Made by a program: the position numbers and the translations under genes. 64,000 nucleotides of DNA from UBA6770 sp965660875 (GTDB lineage: Bacteria > Bacteroidota > Bacteroidia > Flavobacteriales_G > Salibacteraceae): the NCBI GenBank assembly GCA_965660875.1, contig CBFIBQ010000003.1:1-64000 (forward strand), in the 5' to 3' direction. The notes below the pieces were generated by a model that worked only from the letters and a program-made list of their open reading frames with translations, searched no databases and was not told the DNA's origin. This document shows, piece after piece, positions 27,073-36,393 of the stretch (position 1 is its first letter; every line of letters begins with the position of its first letter).

Positions 27073-27918
27073 CTAGTTGTTCCCACCTAATATTATTGGC
27101 AAGCCTTCTTGTCCAGATCCAACTACTACAACTTTAGCATTTGGAGATTTTGCCAATTGGAGTGTCGCATCAATCCCCTTTTCTTGCAAAATTTTATCGG
27201 TTAATGAAGCACTTAAAATTTTGTTTGCAATGGCTTTACCCTCTGCATCAATTTTTTGTCTTTCTGCTTCTTTCTTCGCTTTTGTAAGTCTAAACTCATA
27301 CTCTAATGATTCTTGTTCTTGTTTCAGTTTAGTTTCAATAGCCTCCTTAATTGTTGGAGGTAAGGTGATGTCTCGCACTAATATTTCATTCAATTGAACA
27401 AACTCACCATCTAGAATTTTACTGGACTCTTCAAATATTTCTGTTTGAATAGCATCTCTTTTTGACGAATAAATTTCCTCAGGCGTATATCTACCAATTA
27501 CACTTCTAGTCGCCGATCTTATAGAGGGCTTTACAACTCTATTCAAATAATCTTCGCCTTTCTCCTGATGCAATCTTGGTAATAGTCCATAAATTGGCTG
27601 GTACCATGCGGTTTGTTCAACGGTAATCTCTAACCCATTAGAAGAAAGTACCGACATTTTTTCAGTCATTTCTTGCTGTCGTACTTCATACACAATCATT
27701 TTATTCCAAGGCGCTATAAAGTTTAAACCTTCACCATATACCTGGTCGGTCTGTGTACCGCCAATGTATTTATACAATACCCCTGCTCTACCAGAGTCGA
27801 TTGTAACAGTGATTCTACTCCACAGTATTATTAAGATGAGTATTCCCCCGACAATAAATGCCAAGGGTCCTATTTTTTTAAAATTAAATTCGGTGTTTTC
27901 TTGATAAAATTCAGCCAT
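27073..27918 (-). CDS. SPFH-domain (prohibitin-family) membrane protein
   Basis: Prohibitin/band-7-type scaffold that forms oligomers in the cytoplasmic membrane and often regulates proteases or membrane microdomains. The 281-residue protein has one N-terminal membrane helix (IGPLAFIVGGILILIILW). The SPFH domain follows (VTIDSGRAGVLYKYIGG, EGLNFIAPWNKMIVYEVR), then a charged coiled coil (KLKQEQESLEYEFRLTKAKKEAERQKIDAEG) and a short tail ending KVVVVGSGQEGLPIILGG, as in prohibitins. It is the last gene of the operon, 9 bases after a small lipoprotein and directly before a strong terminator. No partner protease is visible nearby. Confidence 0.9.
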   Translation of the reverse strand: MAEFYQENTEFNFKKIGPLAFIVGGILILIILWSRITVTIDSGRAGVLYKYIGGTQTDQVYGEGLNFIAPWNKMIVYEVRQQEMTEKMSVLSSNGLEITVEQTAWYQPIYGLLPRLHQEKGEDYLNRVVKPSIRSATRSVIGRYTPEEIYSSKRDAIQTEIFEESSKILDGEFVQLNEILVRDITLPPTIKEAIETKLKQEQESLEYEFRLTKAKKEAERQKIDAEGKAIANKILSASLTDKILQEKGIDATLQLAKSPNAKVVVVGSGQEGLPIILGGNN

Positions 27919-27927
27919 AACTATTTT

Positions 27928-28320
27928 TTATTTTATTGATGTTTGTTTTAAATCGCCCATAAAGGCCTTACCATTGAGCACTGCAGTATATTGATACATA
28001 TCTCCTTCAATTGCTGTAATCGACACTTTTAGTGTATCCAATTTGTTCAATAGCGTTTTTTCTGGATTATTACTCTCTTTTAGCACAAGGTGATATTCAC
28101 AATCATTTTTCCAATATATGGAATACCTGTCTTCAAAACCTCGTTTTTCACTTACTTCAATTTGCTCGTTAGCCGTTCTCGTTATTTTGATATCCGATAT
28201 CGTTTGGTCTGGAGCTTCAAACTTTCCTGTTTTGAAATCCGCACACGTTTTTTTTTGACAACTGATTGAGGTAACTAAAACGAAGGTAAAAAGGAAGAGT
28301 ACATTAATTGTCTTCAACAT
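27928..28320 (-). CDS. Small lipoprotein of unknown function
   Basis: Predicted lipoprotein of 130 residues. The signal peptide MLKTINVLFLFTFVLVTSISC ends in a lipobox with Cys21, followed by CQKKTCADFKTGKF. The remainder is soluble and beta-rich, with IYWKNDCEYHLVLKESNN. I recognise it only as a type of conserved Bacteroidota small lipoprotein, not a named function. Its start overlaps the end of the outer-membrane protein gene by 17 bases and it precedes the SPFH gene by 9 bases, so it is translationally embedded in the proS operon. Confidence 0.75.
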   Translation of the reverse strand: MLKTINVLFLFTFVLVTSISCQKKTCADFKTGKFEAPDQTISDIKITRTANEQIEVSEKRGFEDRYSIYWKNDCEYHLVLKESNNPEKTLLNKLDTLKVSITAIEGDMYQYTAVLNGKAFMGDLKQTSIK

Positions 28321-29152
28321 TGTTGTTTTGCTTTCCGTTCAAAGGTATATTAAAACCTAACGCCCCAAAGAACTGAGTCCACCCAAAACGCTGATTAGCA
28401 GTAGCTGTTTTTTCATTATTTACCAAAATATTGGGTAAAATAGCGATTCCATTCTTGCTTGACGCTTCGAGATAGAAATGCTTGAAGAAATTAAAACGTG
28501 TTCCCGCTTTAATACTACCTCCAAAACCTGCAAGATGAAATTTATTATCTACGTCTTCATTTAAAATCATGACGTAGGTTTTAGGCACAAACAAACCCAA
28601 ACCAACATTACCTGCTACCTCCCAAGAATACTTTTTATTATCTGAAATCCAAACTGGGTAATTGTACTCTAACTCTGCACTGGCATAATTCAACCCATCA
28701 CTGTGGTGAAAATACAAGAAACGCACCGGAACGTCATAAAATTCATTTTGATACAAACCTGCGTGACTTGCACTGGCAGTGCTTGATACCTCACCCTCAA
28801 TCTTAAGGTTTTGATTGAGAAGCATATAGTATTTCATATGATCCACGCCTATTGAAATACTGAGTCTTTCATTAAGGTACATGCCCAACCTCCCAACATA
28901 TTGGGGAATGGTTAAGTTTACGGGTTTAAAGTAATTCTCCATTGAAAATGTGGTTACATAGTCTTCAGCACGCACATCTTTAAACGTTAAATCGTAACCA
29001 GCACCGGATATATGAAAGTCGCTTTTTGTGTAGGCTGCTCGGTTGTAACCCCAAGAGAAAAACAAATCGTACTTGTTGTGAATATTTTCCTGAGCCCATC
29101 CCGTATATGCACTCAAAAAGAAAAAAGCAAAAAGTACTGTTGACCGCACCAT
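28304..29152 (-). CDS. Outer-membrane beta-barrel-like protein
   Basis: Exported 282-residue protein with a signal peptide (MVRSTVLFAFFFLSAYTGWAQ). The body has alternating hydrophobic/polar strands and many aromatics at strand ends: YDLFFSWGYNRAAYTKSDFHI, GRLGMYLNERLSISIGVDHM, ASAELEYNYPVWISD and FFGALGFNIPL. These fit a small outer-membrane beta-barrel. The final strand is followed by a polar tail, so it does not end on an aromatic residue. Its ATG directly follows the proS stop and it overlaps the downstream lipoprotein, so the four genes form one unit. Barrel topology is inferred from pattern only. Confidence 0.7.
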   Translation of the reverse strand: MVRSTVLFAFFFLSAYTGWAQENIHNKYDLFFSWGYNRAAYTKSDFHISGAGYDLTFKDVRAEDYVTTFSMENYFKPVNLTIPQYVGRLGMYLNERLSISIGVDHMKYYMLLNQNLKIEGEVSSTASASHAGLYQNEFYDVPVRFLYFHHSDGLNYASAELEYNYPVWISDNKKYSWEVAGNVGLGLFVPKTYVMILNEDVDNKFHLAGFGGSIKAGTRFNFFKHFYLEASSKNGIAILPNILVNNEKTATANQRFGWTQFFGALGFNIPLNGKQNNNVEDN

Positions 29153-30628
29153 TTAATATGCCTTTGCAAAAAGCACCTTTTGATTGGACGGTTTTCCAGA
29201 ATACACACAAATACCCTCAGTTTTTTGACCACTCAACGGAATACAACGTATAGTAGCTTTGGTTTCTTGTTTTATACGTTCTTCGGTTTCTGCAGTTCCA
29301 TCCCAATGTGCTAATACAAAACCGCCTTTGGTTTTTATTACTTCTTTAAATTCATCATAAGTTGCTACTTCAGTGGTATTGTTTACTTGAAAATCAGCAG
29401 CTTTTTTGTACAAGTTATCTTGAATTTCAACCATTAGTTTAGCAACATGCTCTACCACCTGATCCAATGAAATTAATTCCTTCTCCAAAGTATCTCTTCT
29501 CGCTACTTCAACTGTACCATTTTCAATATCTCGTGGCCCGATAGCCAAGCGCACAGGAACTCCTTTAAATTCATATTCATTGAATTTCCAGCCCGGTTTA
29601 TGCGTATCACGATCGTCGTATTTTACGCTAATGCCACGTGCTTCGAGCGCTGCTTTTATTGGCTGCACTTTGCTCGTGACTGCCTCCAATTGCTCCTCTT
29701 TGCGATAAATTGGAATAATTGCCACTTGAATCGGTGCTAACTTAGGAGGCAAAACCAACCCATTGTCATCAGAGTGAGTCATAATCAGTCCCCCCATTAA
29801 ACGGGTAGACACCCCCCAGCTAGTTGCCCAAACAAACTCTTCTTTTCCTTCTTTGGATGCGTACTTTACATCGAATGCCTTTGCAAAGTTTTGACCCAAA
29901 AAGTGCGAAGTACCAGCTTGCAAGGCTTTTCCATCTTGCATCAGCGCTTCTATACAATAAGTTTCTAATGCTCCAGCAAAGCGCTCACTTTCAGTCTTCA
30001 CACCTTGAACCACAGGCATGGCCATATGTTTCTCAGCAAATTCAGCATAAACCCTTAACATTTGCTCCGCTTCTTCTATGGCTTCTTGTTCAGTTGCATG
30101 CGCAGTATGCCCTTCTTGCCATAAAAACTCGGCAGTTCTTAGGAACAAACGTGTGCGCATTTCCCATCGCACCACATTTGCCCATTGATTAATAAGCAAG
30201 GGCAAGTCACGATAGGATTGAATCCATTTTTTATAGGTGCTCCAGATTATAGTTTCAGAAGTTGGGCGCACAATGAGTTCCTCTTCTAGCTTAGCTTCTG
30301 GGTCAACAATAACTCCTGATCCGTCTGGGTCATTTTTAAGTCTGTAATGAGTAACTACCGCACATTCCTTGGCAAATCCATCAACGTGACTGGCTTCTTT
30401 ACTCAAATGGGATTTAGGGATAAATAATGGAAAATAGGCATTGGAATGACCGGTTGCTTTAAACATTCTGTCCAGTTCCGCTTGCATTTTTTCCCAAATG
30501 GCAAATCCATACGGTTTAATAACCATACAGCCTCGAACGTCAGAGTTTTCAGCCAAGTCTGCCTTAACTACGAGTTCATTATACCACTTTGAGTAGTCTT
30601 CTTTTCTTGTTGTAAATCCCTTTGCCAT
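29153..30628 (-). CDS. proS: Prolyl-tRNA synthetase (type 3, archaeal/eukaryotic-like)
   Basis: Class II aminoacyl-tRNA synthetase charging tRNA-Pro. The 491-residue protein is the short ProS3 form without the bacterial editing insertion. It begins FTTRKEDYSKWYNELV and has motif 2 RTRLFLRTAEFLWQEGHTAHAT, GTSHFLGQNFAKAFDV, motif 3 GLIMTHSDDNGLVLPPKLAPIQV, an anticodon-binding domain, and the C-terminal zinc-like region. The lone cysteines near the end (IRCIPL, GICVYSG) make zinc binding doubtful. It is first in an operon with outer-membrane protein, lipoprotein and SPFH genes. A promoter box lies about 20 bases upstream of the ATG. Confidence 0.96.
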   Translation of the reverse strand: MAKGFTTRKEDYSKWYNELVVKADLAENSDVRGCMVIKPYGFAIWEKMQAELDRMFKATGHSNAYFPLFIPKSHLSKEASHVDGFAKECAVVTHYRLKNDPDGSGVIVDPEAKLEEELIVRPTSETIIWSTYKKWIQSYRDLPLLINQWANVVRWEMRTRLFLRTAEFLWQEGHTAHATEQEAIEEAEQMLRVYAEFAEKHMAMPVVQGVKTESERFAGALETYCIEALMQDGKALQAGTSHFLGQNFAKAFDVKYASKEGKEEFVWATSWGVSTRLMGGLIMTHSDDNGLVLPPKLAPIQVAIIPIYRKEEQLEAVTSKVQPIKAALEARGISVKYDDRDTHKPGWKFNEYEFKGVPVRLAIGPRDIENGTVEVARRDTLEKELISLDQVVEHVAKLMVEIQDNLYKKAADFQVNNTTEVATYDEFKEVIKTKGGFVLAHWDGTAETEERIKQETKATIRCIPLSGQKTEGICVYSGKPSNQKVLFAKAY

Positions 30629-30647
30629 AAAGCCTAAATTGAGGCTG

Positions 30648-30655
30648 CAAAAGTA
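30648..30655 (-). promoter_or_regulatory. -7 promoter box of proS
   Basis: TACTTTTG on the minus strand matches TAnnTTTG and lies 19 bases upstream of the proS ATG. The -33 region is occupied by an inverted repeat (30663-30682). Confidence 0.5.
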
Positions 30656-30662
30656 AGGATAG

Positions 30663-30682
30663 ATTCCAATCTGAATTGGAAT
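30663..30682. promoter_or_regulatory. Inverted repeat over the proS -33 region
   Basis: Perfect 8-base arms ATTCCAAT-CTGA-ATTGGAAT, 7 bases upstream of the -7 box. There is no T-tract on the minus strand after it, so it is a poor terminator for the desaturase gene and could instead be an operator. Confidence 0.4.
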
Positions 30683-30697
30683 AAAAGTATAAGATTT

Positions 30698-31789
30698 TTA
30701 GTCTTTTCGACCCAAATCGTATAACATTTTTCCATGATCAATAATCGCCGAAGCAAAAGTTGGCTGCTGGAAATAAGGCAAATTAAATTCCTTTACAACA
30801 TCTTGCACAATTGGAGAGAGTTTCTTGTAGTGCACGTGGCAAATATTTGGAAACAAATGATGTTCTATTTGAAAATTAAGACCACCTACATACCAAGAAA
30901 ACAACTTGCTTTTCATAGCAAAGTTCTGTGTAGTTAGTATTTGGTGAGCCGCCCAACTATTAGCAATGGTATTATCCGTTTCTATTTTTGGAAAACTTGT
31001 TCGAGTAGTAACGTGTGCAGGCTGAAAAACTGCCGATAAGGTTAACCCTGCAAAGAAGTGTTTGCACGCATACCCAGCAAGAATTAGCCCAATAGAATAC
31101 TCTGTAAACACAATAGGAGCGCCGATGTAGAGCAGGTAATAGCTCACCTTCCAAACTACTAAGCGAGTAAGTTCTTTATAATAGGCTTTGTCTCGCCCAT
31201 CATAAAAGCCTTCTTTTCTGAATTGTAACAATTGTTTTACATCCTTAGAAGAGGCCCACATAAAAGTCATTAAGCCGTAAAAAAACCACGCATAAATAAA
31301 CTGGAATTTATGAATGTTTCTTTTTGGTACGTCTGGCGTAAATCGCAATGCTGGTATTGGAGATTTAATATCTTCATCTACACCAGCTACGTTAGTATAG
31401 GTGTGGTGTTTGTGGTTATGCTGAATTCTCCAATTTTCTACAAAACCGCCAATAAAAAACATGGTAAAATGCGCAACTAAATTGTTCAATTTACGATTGC
31501 TCGAGAAGGTGTCGTGCACGCAGTCGTGCATAACAGATAGGCCTAAACCCGCCATTCCAAAACCAGTAGCCGTCCACAATGCGCAGTATGTATACCACGG
31601 CAAATCTTGGAATACAAAGGTTAATGCAAATGGAACCCAAAGTAATAAAAATAGCAAAACTGTTTTTACATATAAACTTGCGTTTCCAGTTTTCTTAATG
31701 TTATTCTCCTTAAAATATTGGTTGACTCTTTTTCTGAGGGCTTTGTAAAATGCGTCTCCATCCGGAGCGGTAAATCTTGCTGCTTTCAA
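30698..31789 (-). CDS. Front-end acyl-lipid/acyl-CoA desaturase
   Basis: Di-iron membrane desaturase of about 363 residues. Histidine boxes: HDCVHD, HNHKHH, and QIEHHLFP, where Gln replaces the first His. The glutamine-type third box is typical of front-end (delta-5/6-like, linoleoyl-CoA) desaturases, though no N-terminal cytochrome b5 domain is present. Four or more membrane segments are seen. There is no ATG ahead of the first box. The frame extends to TTG at 31810, but that codon is the end of the -7 box TATATTTG, so the TTG at 31789 (then KAARFTAPDG) is more likely. Distinct from the delta-9-like enzyme at 13651. Confidence 0.88.
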   Translation of the reverse strand: MKAARFTAPDGDAFYKALRKRVNQYFKENNIKKTGNASLYVKTVLLFLLLWVPFALTFVFQDLPWYTYCALWTATGFGMAGLGLSVMHDCVHDTFSSNRKLNNLVAHFTMFFIGGFVENWRIQHNHKHHTYTNVAGVDEDIKSPIPALRFTPDVPKRNIHKFQFIYAWFFYGLMTFMWASSKDVKQLLQFRKEGFYDGRDKAYYKELTRLVVWKVSYYLLYIGAPIVFTEYSIGLILAGYACKHFFAGLTLSAVFQPAHVTTRTSFPKIETDNTIANSWAAHQILTTQNFAMKSKLFSWYVGGLNFQIEHHLFPNICHVHYKKLSPIVQDVVKEFNLPYFQQPTFASAIIDHGKMLYDLGRKD

Positions 31790-31807
31790 ACTTAAATAAT
31801 TAGGGTA

Positions 31808-31815
31808 CAAATATA
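31808..31815 (-). promoter_or_regulatory. -7 promoter box of the front-end desaturase
   Basis: TATATTTG on the minus strand, exact TAnnTTTG match. It makes the in-frame TTG at 31810 unlikely to be a start codon. Confidence 0.5.
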
Positions 31816-31918
31816 AATACCAAAATGCCTAAAAAAACAACTTAAATCATAAAAGGTGAACGGTTTTTTAATCCGTAAAATTATTTAATTAACTGACAAT
31901 CTGCACCTTAAGTAATCT

Positions 31919-33238
31919 CTAGTTATCTTGTTGTATTAAAAGTCCACTAACTCGTATCAGCTCAAACTCGCTCAATCGCACCTGATATTTAGAGTTTTCG
32001 ATATTTATTTGAGCTCTTAGGTAGTTGATTTGCGCGGTTCTAAACTCAACATTCGTTACCGAACCCAGACTATACAGCTCTTGTGTTCTTTTAAAGTTTT
32101 GTTCAGCACTTTCCAAGTTTCGCTCGTTCATGCTTAACACCTTCAAGTTCTTTTCATAATCTACCCAAGCATTGTTTAAATCGGTCTTGAGTTGGTCTCT
32201 AGCGTTTAAAGCAAATACCTCCTGGTTCTCTAATCTTATCTGGGCGTTTTTAGCGTTTGTTTTTCTTTGAGAACCTTGAAATATTGGATAAGACAGGGTA
32301 ATTCCCGCTGTGTACCCTAAGTTTTTAGCTTCCAGCAAGTTACCCACCTCATTGTTTTGTTTTCGGTATCCATATTCACCATTAACTGCTATGGTAGGCA
32401 GGTAACCAGAATTAGCTATTTGAGCATCTTTTTCTGCAACCATTTTCGCAAATTCTGCATTGATTACTTGTGCGTTATTTTCGTTTGCTTGCTTTTCTAA
32501 TTCGGAAAAATTCATGGTTGAGTTTATATCCACCTGTTCTGAAATGTCAAAGCCCAAAGGCAATTGATAACCCGTAAGTTGATTCAGATTATTAGCCGAT
32601 TGCAAGTAATTTGCCTCTGCATTAGCTAAGGTTACACTGTCTGTATTTAAATCCACTTGAGCGCTCAAATAGTCTAGCGAAGAACTACCACCTGTTTCAA
32701 ATTTTTCTTTGGCCCTTAACATTCTGTCGTTGGATAGCTCCACTGCTTTTAGTGCAACGTTTTTATTGTTTTTGGCAGATGCCATTAGGTAATAGGTTGA
32801 AATTACTTGCATCAAGGTAGACTCAATGGACGCACGCGTTTTAGCGTCCTCCAAATCAACTAACAGTTGCAGTTTATCGTAATTTCTGAACATGGCCATT
32901 CCGTCAAAAACCACCCAATTAAATCCTATTCCCGCATTAAGGGTGGTAGATTCTGCACCGTCTCGTTGAATGGTTATTGGCTGGGGTTGTTGTGCCAATA
33001 ATTCAACTTCGGTATTTTGATTCGAATAATTGGCTCCTGCATTTAAGCTAACAGTGGGCAACATTCCCGCATTACCAGCACCAGTGCTATTTTCAGCAAT
33101 TGCTACATTATTCTGTAGAATTTTAATGTTGTGGTTTTGTTTCAACGCCAACTCCAACACTTTATCTAAAGCATACTCTTGACTATAAACAGGCGCCAGC
33201 CCTATAGTTGCAGCTATTAAAATCAATACATATTTCAT
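31919..33238 (-). CDS. TolC-family outer-membrane efflux channel
   Basis: Outer-membrane exit duct of a tripartite RND pump. The 439-residue protein has a signal peptide (MKYVLILIAATIGLAPVYSQ) and two internally repeated OEP halves. The first starts YALDKVLELALKQNHNIKILQNN, and the second continues through NAEFAKMVAEKDAQIANSGYLPTIAVNGEYGY to helical segments rich in Asn, Gln and Leu (KRTQELYSLGSVTNVEFRTA). Length and pattern are normal for the family. Its ATG overlaps the upstream pump gene stop by four bases. Last gene of the operon. Confidence 0.93.
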   Translation of the reverse strand: MKYVLILIAATIGLAPVYSQEYALDKVLELALKQNHNIKILQNNVAIAENSTGAGNAGMLPTVSLNAGANYSNQNTEVELLAQQPQPITIQRDGAESTTLNAGIGFNWVVFDGMAMFRNYDKLQLLVDLEDAKTRASIESTLMQVISTYYLMASAKNNKNVALKAVELSNDRMLRAKEKFETGGSSSLDYLSAQVDLNTDSVTLANAEANYLQSANNLNQLTGYQLPLGFDISEQVDINSTMNFSELEKQANENNAQVINAEFAKMVAEKDAQIANSGYLPTIAVNGEYGYRKQNNEVGNLLEAKNLGYTAGITLSYPIFQGSQRKTNAKNAQIRLENQEVFALNARDQLKTDLNNAWVDYEKNLKVLSMNERNLESAEQNFKRTQELYSLGSVTNVEFRTAQINYLRAQINIENSKYQVRLSEFELIRVSGLLIQQDN

Positions 33239-36200
33239 TCTTCTAATTCTGATAAGCGTTCTGACTCTAATTCTATATAAGCTGGTTCTACCTCAACCGG
33301 TTCTGGTTTTTTACCGTTCCAAAGCCAACTTGCAGCAACTTTTATCCGGTTAAGCATTACTAAAAATACGGGTAGAATCACTAGAGTGATAAAGGTAGCA
33401 ACAGCCATTCCGTAGGCAACCGAAATAGCCATAGGTATTAAAAATTGAGCCTGAAAAGAGGTTTCTGCAATGAGTGGACCTAGACCTGCAACGGTAGTAA
33501 CGGATGTAAGTACAATTGCTCGAAAGCGACTTTTTCCTGCCTCAAATACTGCCTTGTCAAAATCTTTATATTCTTTGACCAATTCGTTTACTCTGCTTAC
33601 AAAAACCAGACTGTCGTTTACCATTACCCCAATCAGAGCTATGATACCAAACATGGACAACAGACTAATTGCATGTCCGTGAAAATAATGGCCCCAACCT
33701 ACCCCAATAATGGCAAATGGAATGGAAATAAAAACTAATATCGCTTGCCAAAACGACCGAAAGGTCAATACAATTACGGCAAGCATGAGCATAAGGATAA
33801 TAGGAATTACGCGCTTACCAGATGCTGCTGTTTTTTGCTGTTGTTTACTCTGCCCCTCATAAGATACGCTGATGGACGGGTATTTCCCTAAAACTTCGGG
33901 AATAATATTATCACGCACATCCGCCATTATTTCACTAGCCGATGCCGTTGGATCAGCCAATTCCGCTTCAATTCTAACTTCTCTCCTTCCGTCTAAGTGA
34001 TTTATTGCCACAATGCCTCGTTCAATTTCGTAGTCTGCAATTTCATTCAGCGGAACTTGCAAACCACTTGCTGTTCTGATGCGCATATTCTCCAATCGTT
34101 TTACCGAGCCTCGGTCTTCTAAATTGTAACGTACCCAAACTTTTACTTCGTCTAGCCCTCGTTGGAGTCGTTGTACCTCAAAACCAAAAAATCCTTGTCG
34201 AACTTGGCTGACAACATCTCTCATGGTTAATCCCATTGCATAGGCTTTATCCTTCAGTTTGAGCCTTAATTCCCGAGCACCTTTTTTATCGTTGTCGTTT
34301 ACATCTTTTAAAACAGGCAACTGCTTCAATTTGGTTTTCAGCTCCTCTTTAGCTTGGTTTAATTGATTCAAATCATTGCCTAACAAGGAAACCGACACCG
34401 GTTTTCCGAATGGCGTGCGAATACCAAATGTTAACTTCTCTGCTTCGTAAACTGGTCCAACCTCATCGCGAATTGCGTTTGATATTAGGAAACTTTGCAT
34501 CTGCCGTTCTTCCGTTCCTAATAATCGAATGGTAACACTTCCAACGTTAGTTCCTGGTCCCACTTTAAGTAAGGTGTTTTCAACGACGTCTTTACCATCG
34601 GCACGTTCAGCAGAAAGTTTATCATTCACTCGCAGGGCTGCTGCTTGTATTTCTTTTAGATGTTGCTCCGTGATATTTTCGCGCGTTCCACTGGGCATTT
34701 CAAGATTCACGGTAATGTAATCTTGTTCGATAAATGGGAAAAAGGTCAGTTTAATAAAACCGCCTTTAATACCACCTATGGTGATTAAAAACAATGCAAT
34801 GGGAACAGACAAAGCAAATACCCAATTGTGCAAGGTGAATTTTAAGAATGGCGCGTAATATTTATCCCTCAACGTAGACATTAAATTATCAAACACTCGT
34901 TCTACCTTATTCTTCTTTGCTTCTTTACTTAATGCTTTGGAATGCGCAACGTGAGCAGGTAAAATAAACGCTCCTTCAACCAAGGAGAACGCCAATGTAC
35001 TAATAACCACAAAGGCCATATCCGGAGCAAATTCGCCCAGCCTACCTTCCAAGAAAAAGAAAGAGGAAAACGCAATGGCCGTGGTAAGTACTGCCGAAAA
35101 AACTGCCGGAAGCACCTGCATGGTTCCATCTACTGCTGCCTGCAGAGGTGGTTTTCCGTCCTCGTACTGTTTGTAAATATTTTCTCCGATTACGATACCA
35201 TCGTCCACCAAAATCCCAATAACCAGAATCATTCCGAACAGCGAAATAACATTTATGGAAACATCGCTATTTGCTCCCACGATAAACATACCCATAAAGG
35301 CAATTGGAATACTCAATGCCACCCAAAATGCCAATCGAATGTGCAAAAAGAAAGCTAAAAATAACAACACCAAAATGAAGCCAATCACTCCATTTTCAAG
35401 CAACAAATCGATACGTTCGTTTAATGTAGTAGAACCGTCTCGAACCAATGTCGCTTTCACAACATCATTCTCCGCATTGAATTTATCCATGTATTCTTTA
35501 ACCGATTCCGTAACAAAAAGAATATCCTCTTCAATGGTGTTGCTCACCTCAACAATTACTGAAGGTTCTCCATTCAAGTAACTTCTATTGGGCGATTCTG
35601 CCCAAATATCGCTTACAGTTGCAATGTCTCTGAGTCGAACAATGCGACCATCCTGGGTGGTTTTAACCACAATATCTCGAAATTCATCCGCATAATATCC
35701 TTTGGTATTGGCACGAATGATCAGTTCCTCCTCCTCGCCTTTAACCTTTCCTCCGGTAACTTCTAAGTTAGCATTTTGCACCCTTTGACTCACCGCCAAA
35801 AAAGTTAGGTTGTAAGCTCTTAATGCATCTTCTTTCAGCGCAATTTCAATTTCTTCATCCGGAAAGCCAGAAAGCGCGAGCTTGCTGATGCCATCAATAT
35901 CCAATAGGTCACTTTCGGCTTTTTGAGCAAATTTTTTCAAGGTTCCGAGTGATACATCACCACTCAATGAAAAACTAATGGCAAAATTTCTACTCTCCTG
36001 CTTGTAAATTACAGGAGGTTCCATACCGTCAGGAAAAGAGGGAATTCGATCTACCGCATTCTTTACATCTTGCAATACTAAATCGGTGCTATAAGAGCGC
36101 TCAACTTCTATGGTGATGACCCCAGAGTTTTCTTGACTAACTGAACTAATCTGTTCAATACCCGTTACTCCACGTAAGTTGTCTTCAATTTTAAGGACAA

Positions 36201-36390
36201 TTCCTTTTTCAATTTCTTCTGGCGAAGAGCCTGGGTAAACCGTTTCAATTTTTAGAATTCTACTTTCTGAAACTGGAAAAAAGTTCTTTTTCCAATTTTG
36301 TAACGCAAACCACCCAAACAGCAGAATGAGCAACATCAGCGTGTTACCTGCAACGGGGTACTTTATAAAGTATGCTATAAGTTTCCGCAC
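33235..36390 (-). CDS. RND-type efflux pump permease
   Basis: Inner-membrane proton-driven exporter of the AcrB/HAE-1 superfamily, 1051 residues, with two similar halves of six membrane segments each and two large periplasmic loops. TM4 carries adjacent aspartates in GILVDDGIVIGENIY, the proton relay. The N-terminal half starts MRKLIAYFIKYPVAGNTLML, and the porter-domain segment VYPGSSPEEIEKGIVLKIED is typical. The C-terminal half has IIALIGVMVNDSLVFVSRVNEL. It lies between the adaptor (3-base gap) and TolC (4-base overlap). Substrate unknown: drug, solvent or lipid export are all possible. Confidence 0.95.
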   Translation of the reverse strand: MRKLIAYFIKYPVAGNTLMLLILLFGWFALQNWKKNFFPVSESRILKIETVYPGSSPEEIEKGIVLKIEDNLRGVTGIEQISSVSQENSGVITIEVERSYSTDLVLQDVKNAVDRIPSFPDGMEPPVIYKQESRNFAISFSLSGDVSLGTLKKFAQKAESDLLDIDGISKLALSGFPDEEIEIALKEDALRAYNLTFLAVSQRVQNANLEVTGGKVKGEEEELIIRANTKGYYADEFRDIVVKTTQDGRIVRLRDIATVSDIWAESPNRSYLNGEPSVIVEVSNTIEEDILFVTESVKEYMDKFNAENDVVKATLVRDGSTTLNERIDLLLENGVIGFILVLLFLAFFLHIRLAFWVALSIPIAFMGMFIVGANSDVSINVISLFGMILVIGILVDDGIVIGENIYKQYEDGKPPLQAAVDGTMQVLPAVFSAVLTTAIAFSSFFFLEGRLGEFAPDMAFVVISTLAFSLVEGAFILPAHVAHSKALSKEAKKNKVERVFDNLMSTLRDKYYAPFLKFTLHNWVFALSVPIALFLITIGGIKGGFIKLTFFPFIEQDYITVNLEMPSGTRENITEQHLKEIQAAALRVNDKLSAERADGKDVVENTLLKVGPGTNVGSVTIRLLGTEERQMQSFLISNAIRDEVGPVYEAEKLTFGIRTPFGKPVSVSLLGNDLNQLNQAKEELKTKLKQLPVLKDVNDNDKKGARELRLKLKDKAYAMGLTMRDVVSQVRQGFFGFEVQRLQRGLDEVKVWVRYNLEDRGSVKRLENMRIRTASGLQVPLNEIADYEIERGIVAINHLDGRREVRIEAELADPTASASEIMADVRDNIIPEVLGKYPSISVSYEGQSKQQQKTAASGKRVIPIILMLMLAVIVLTFRSFWQAILVFISIPFAIIGVGWGHYFHGHAISLLSMFGIIALIGVMVNDSLVFVSRVNELVKEYKDFDKAVFEAGKSRFRAIVLTSVTTVAGLGPLIAETSFQAQFLIPMAISVAYGMAVATFITLVILPVFLVMLNRIKVAASWLWNGKKPEPVEVEPAYIELESERLSELEE

Positions 36391-36393
36391 GAT

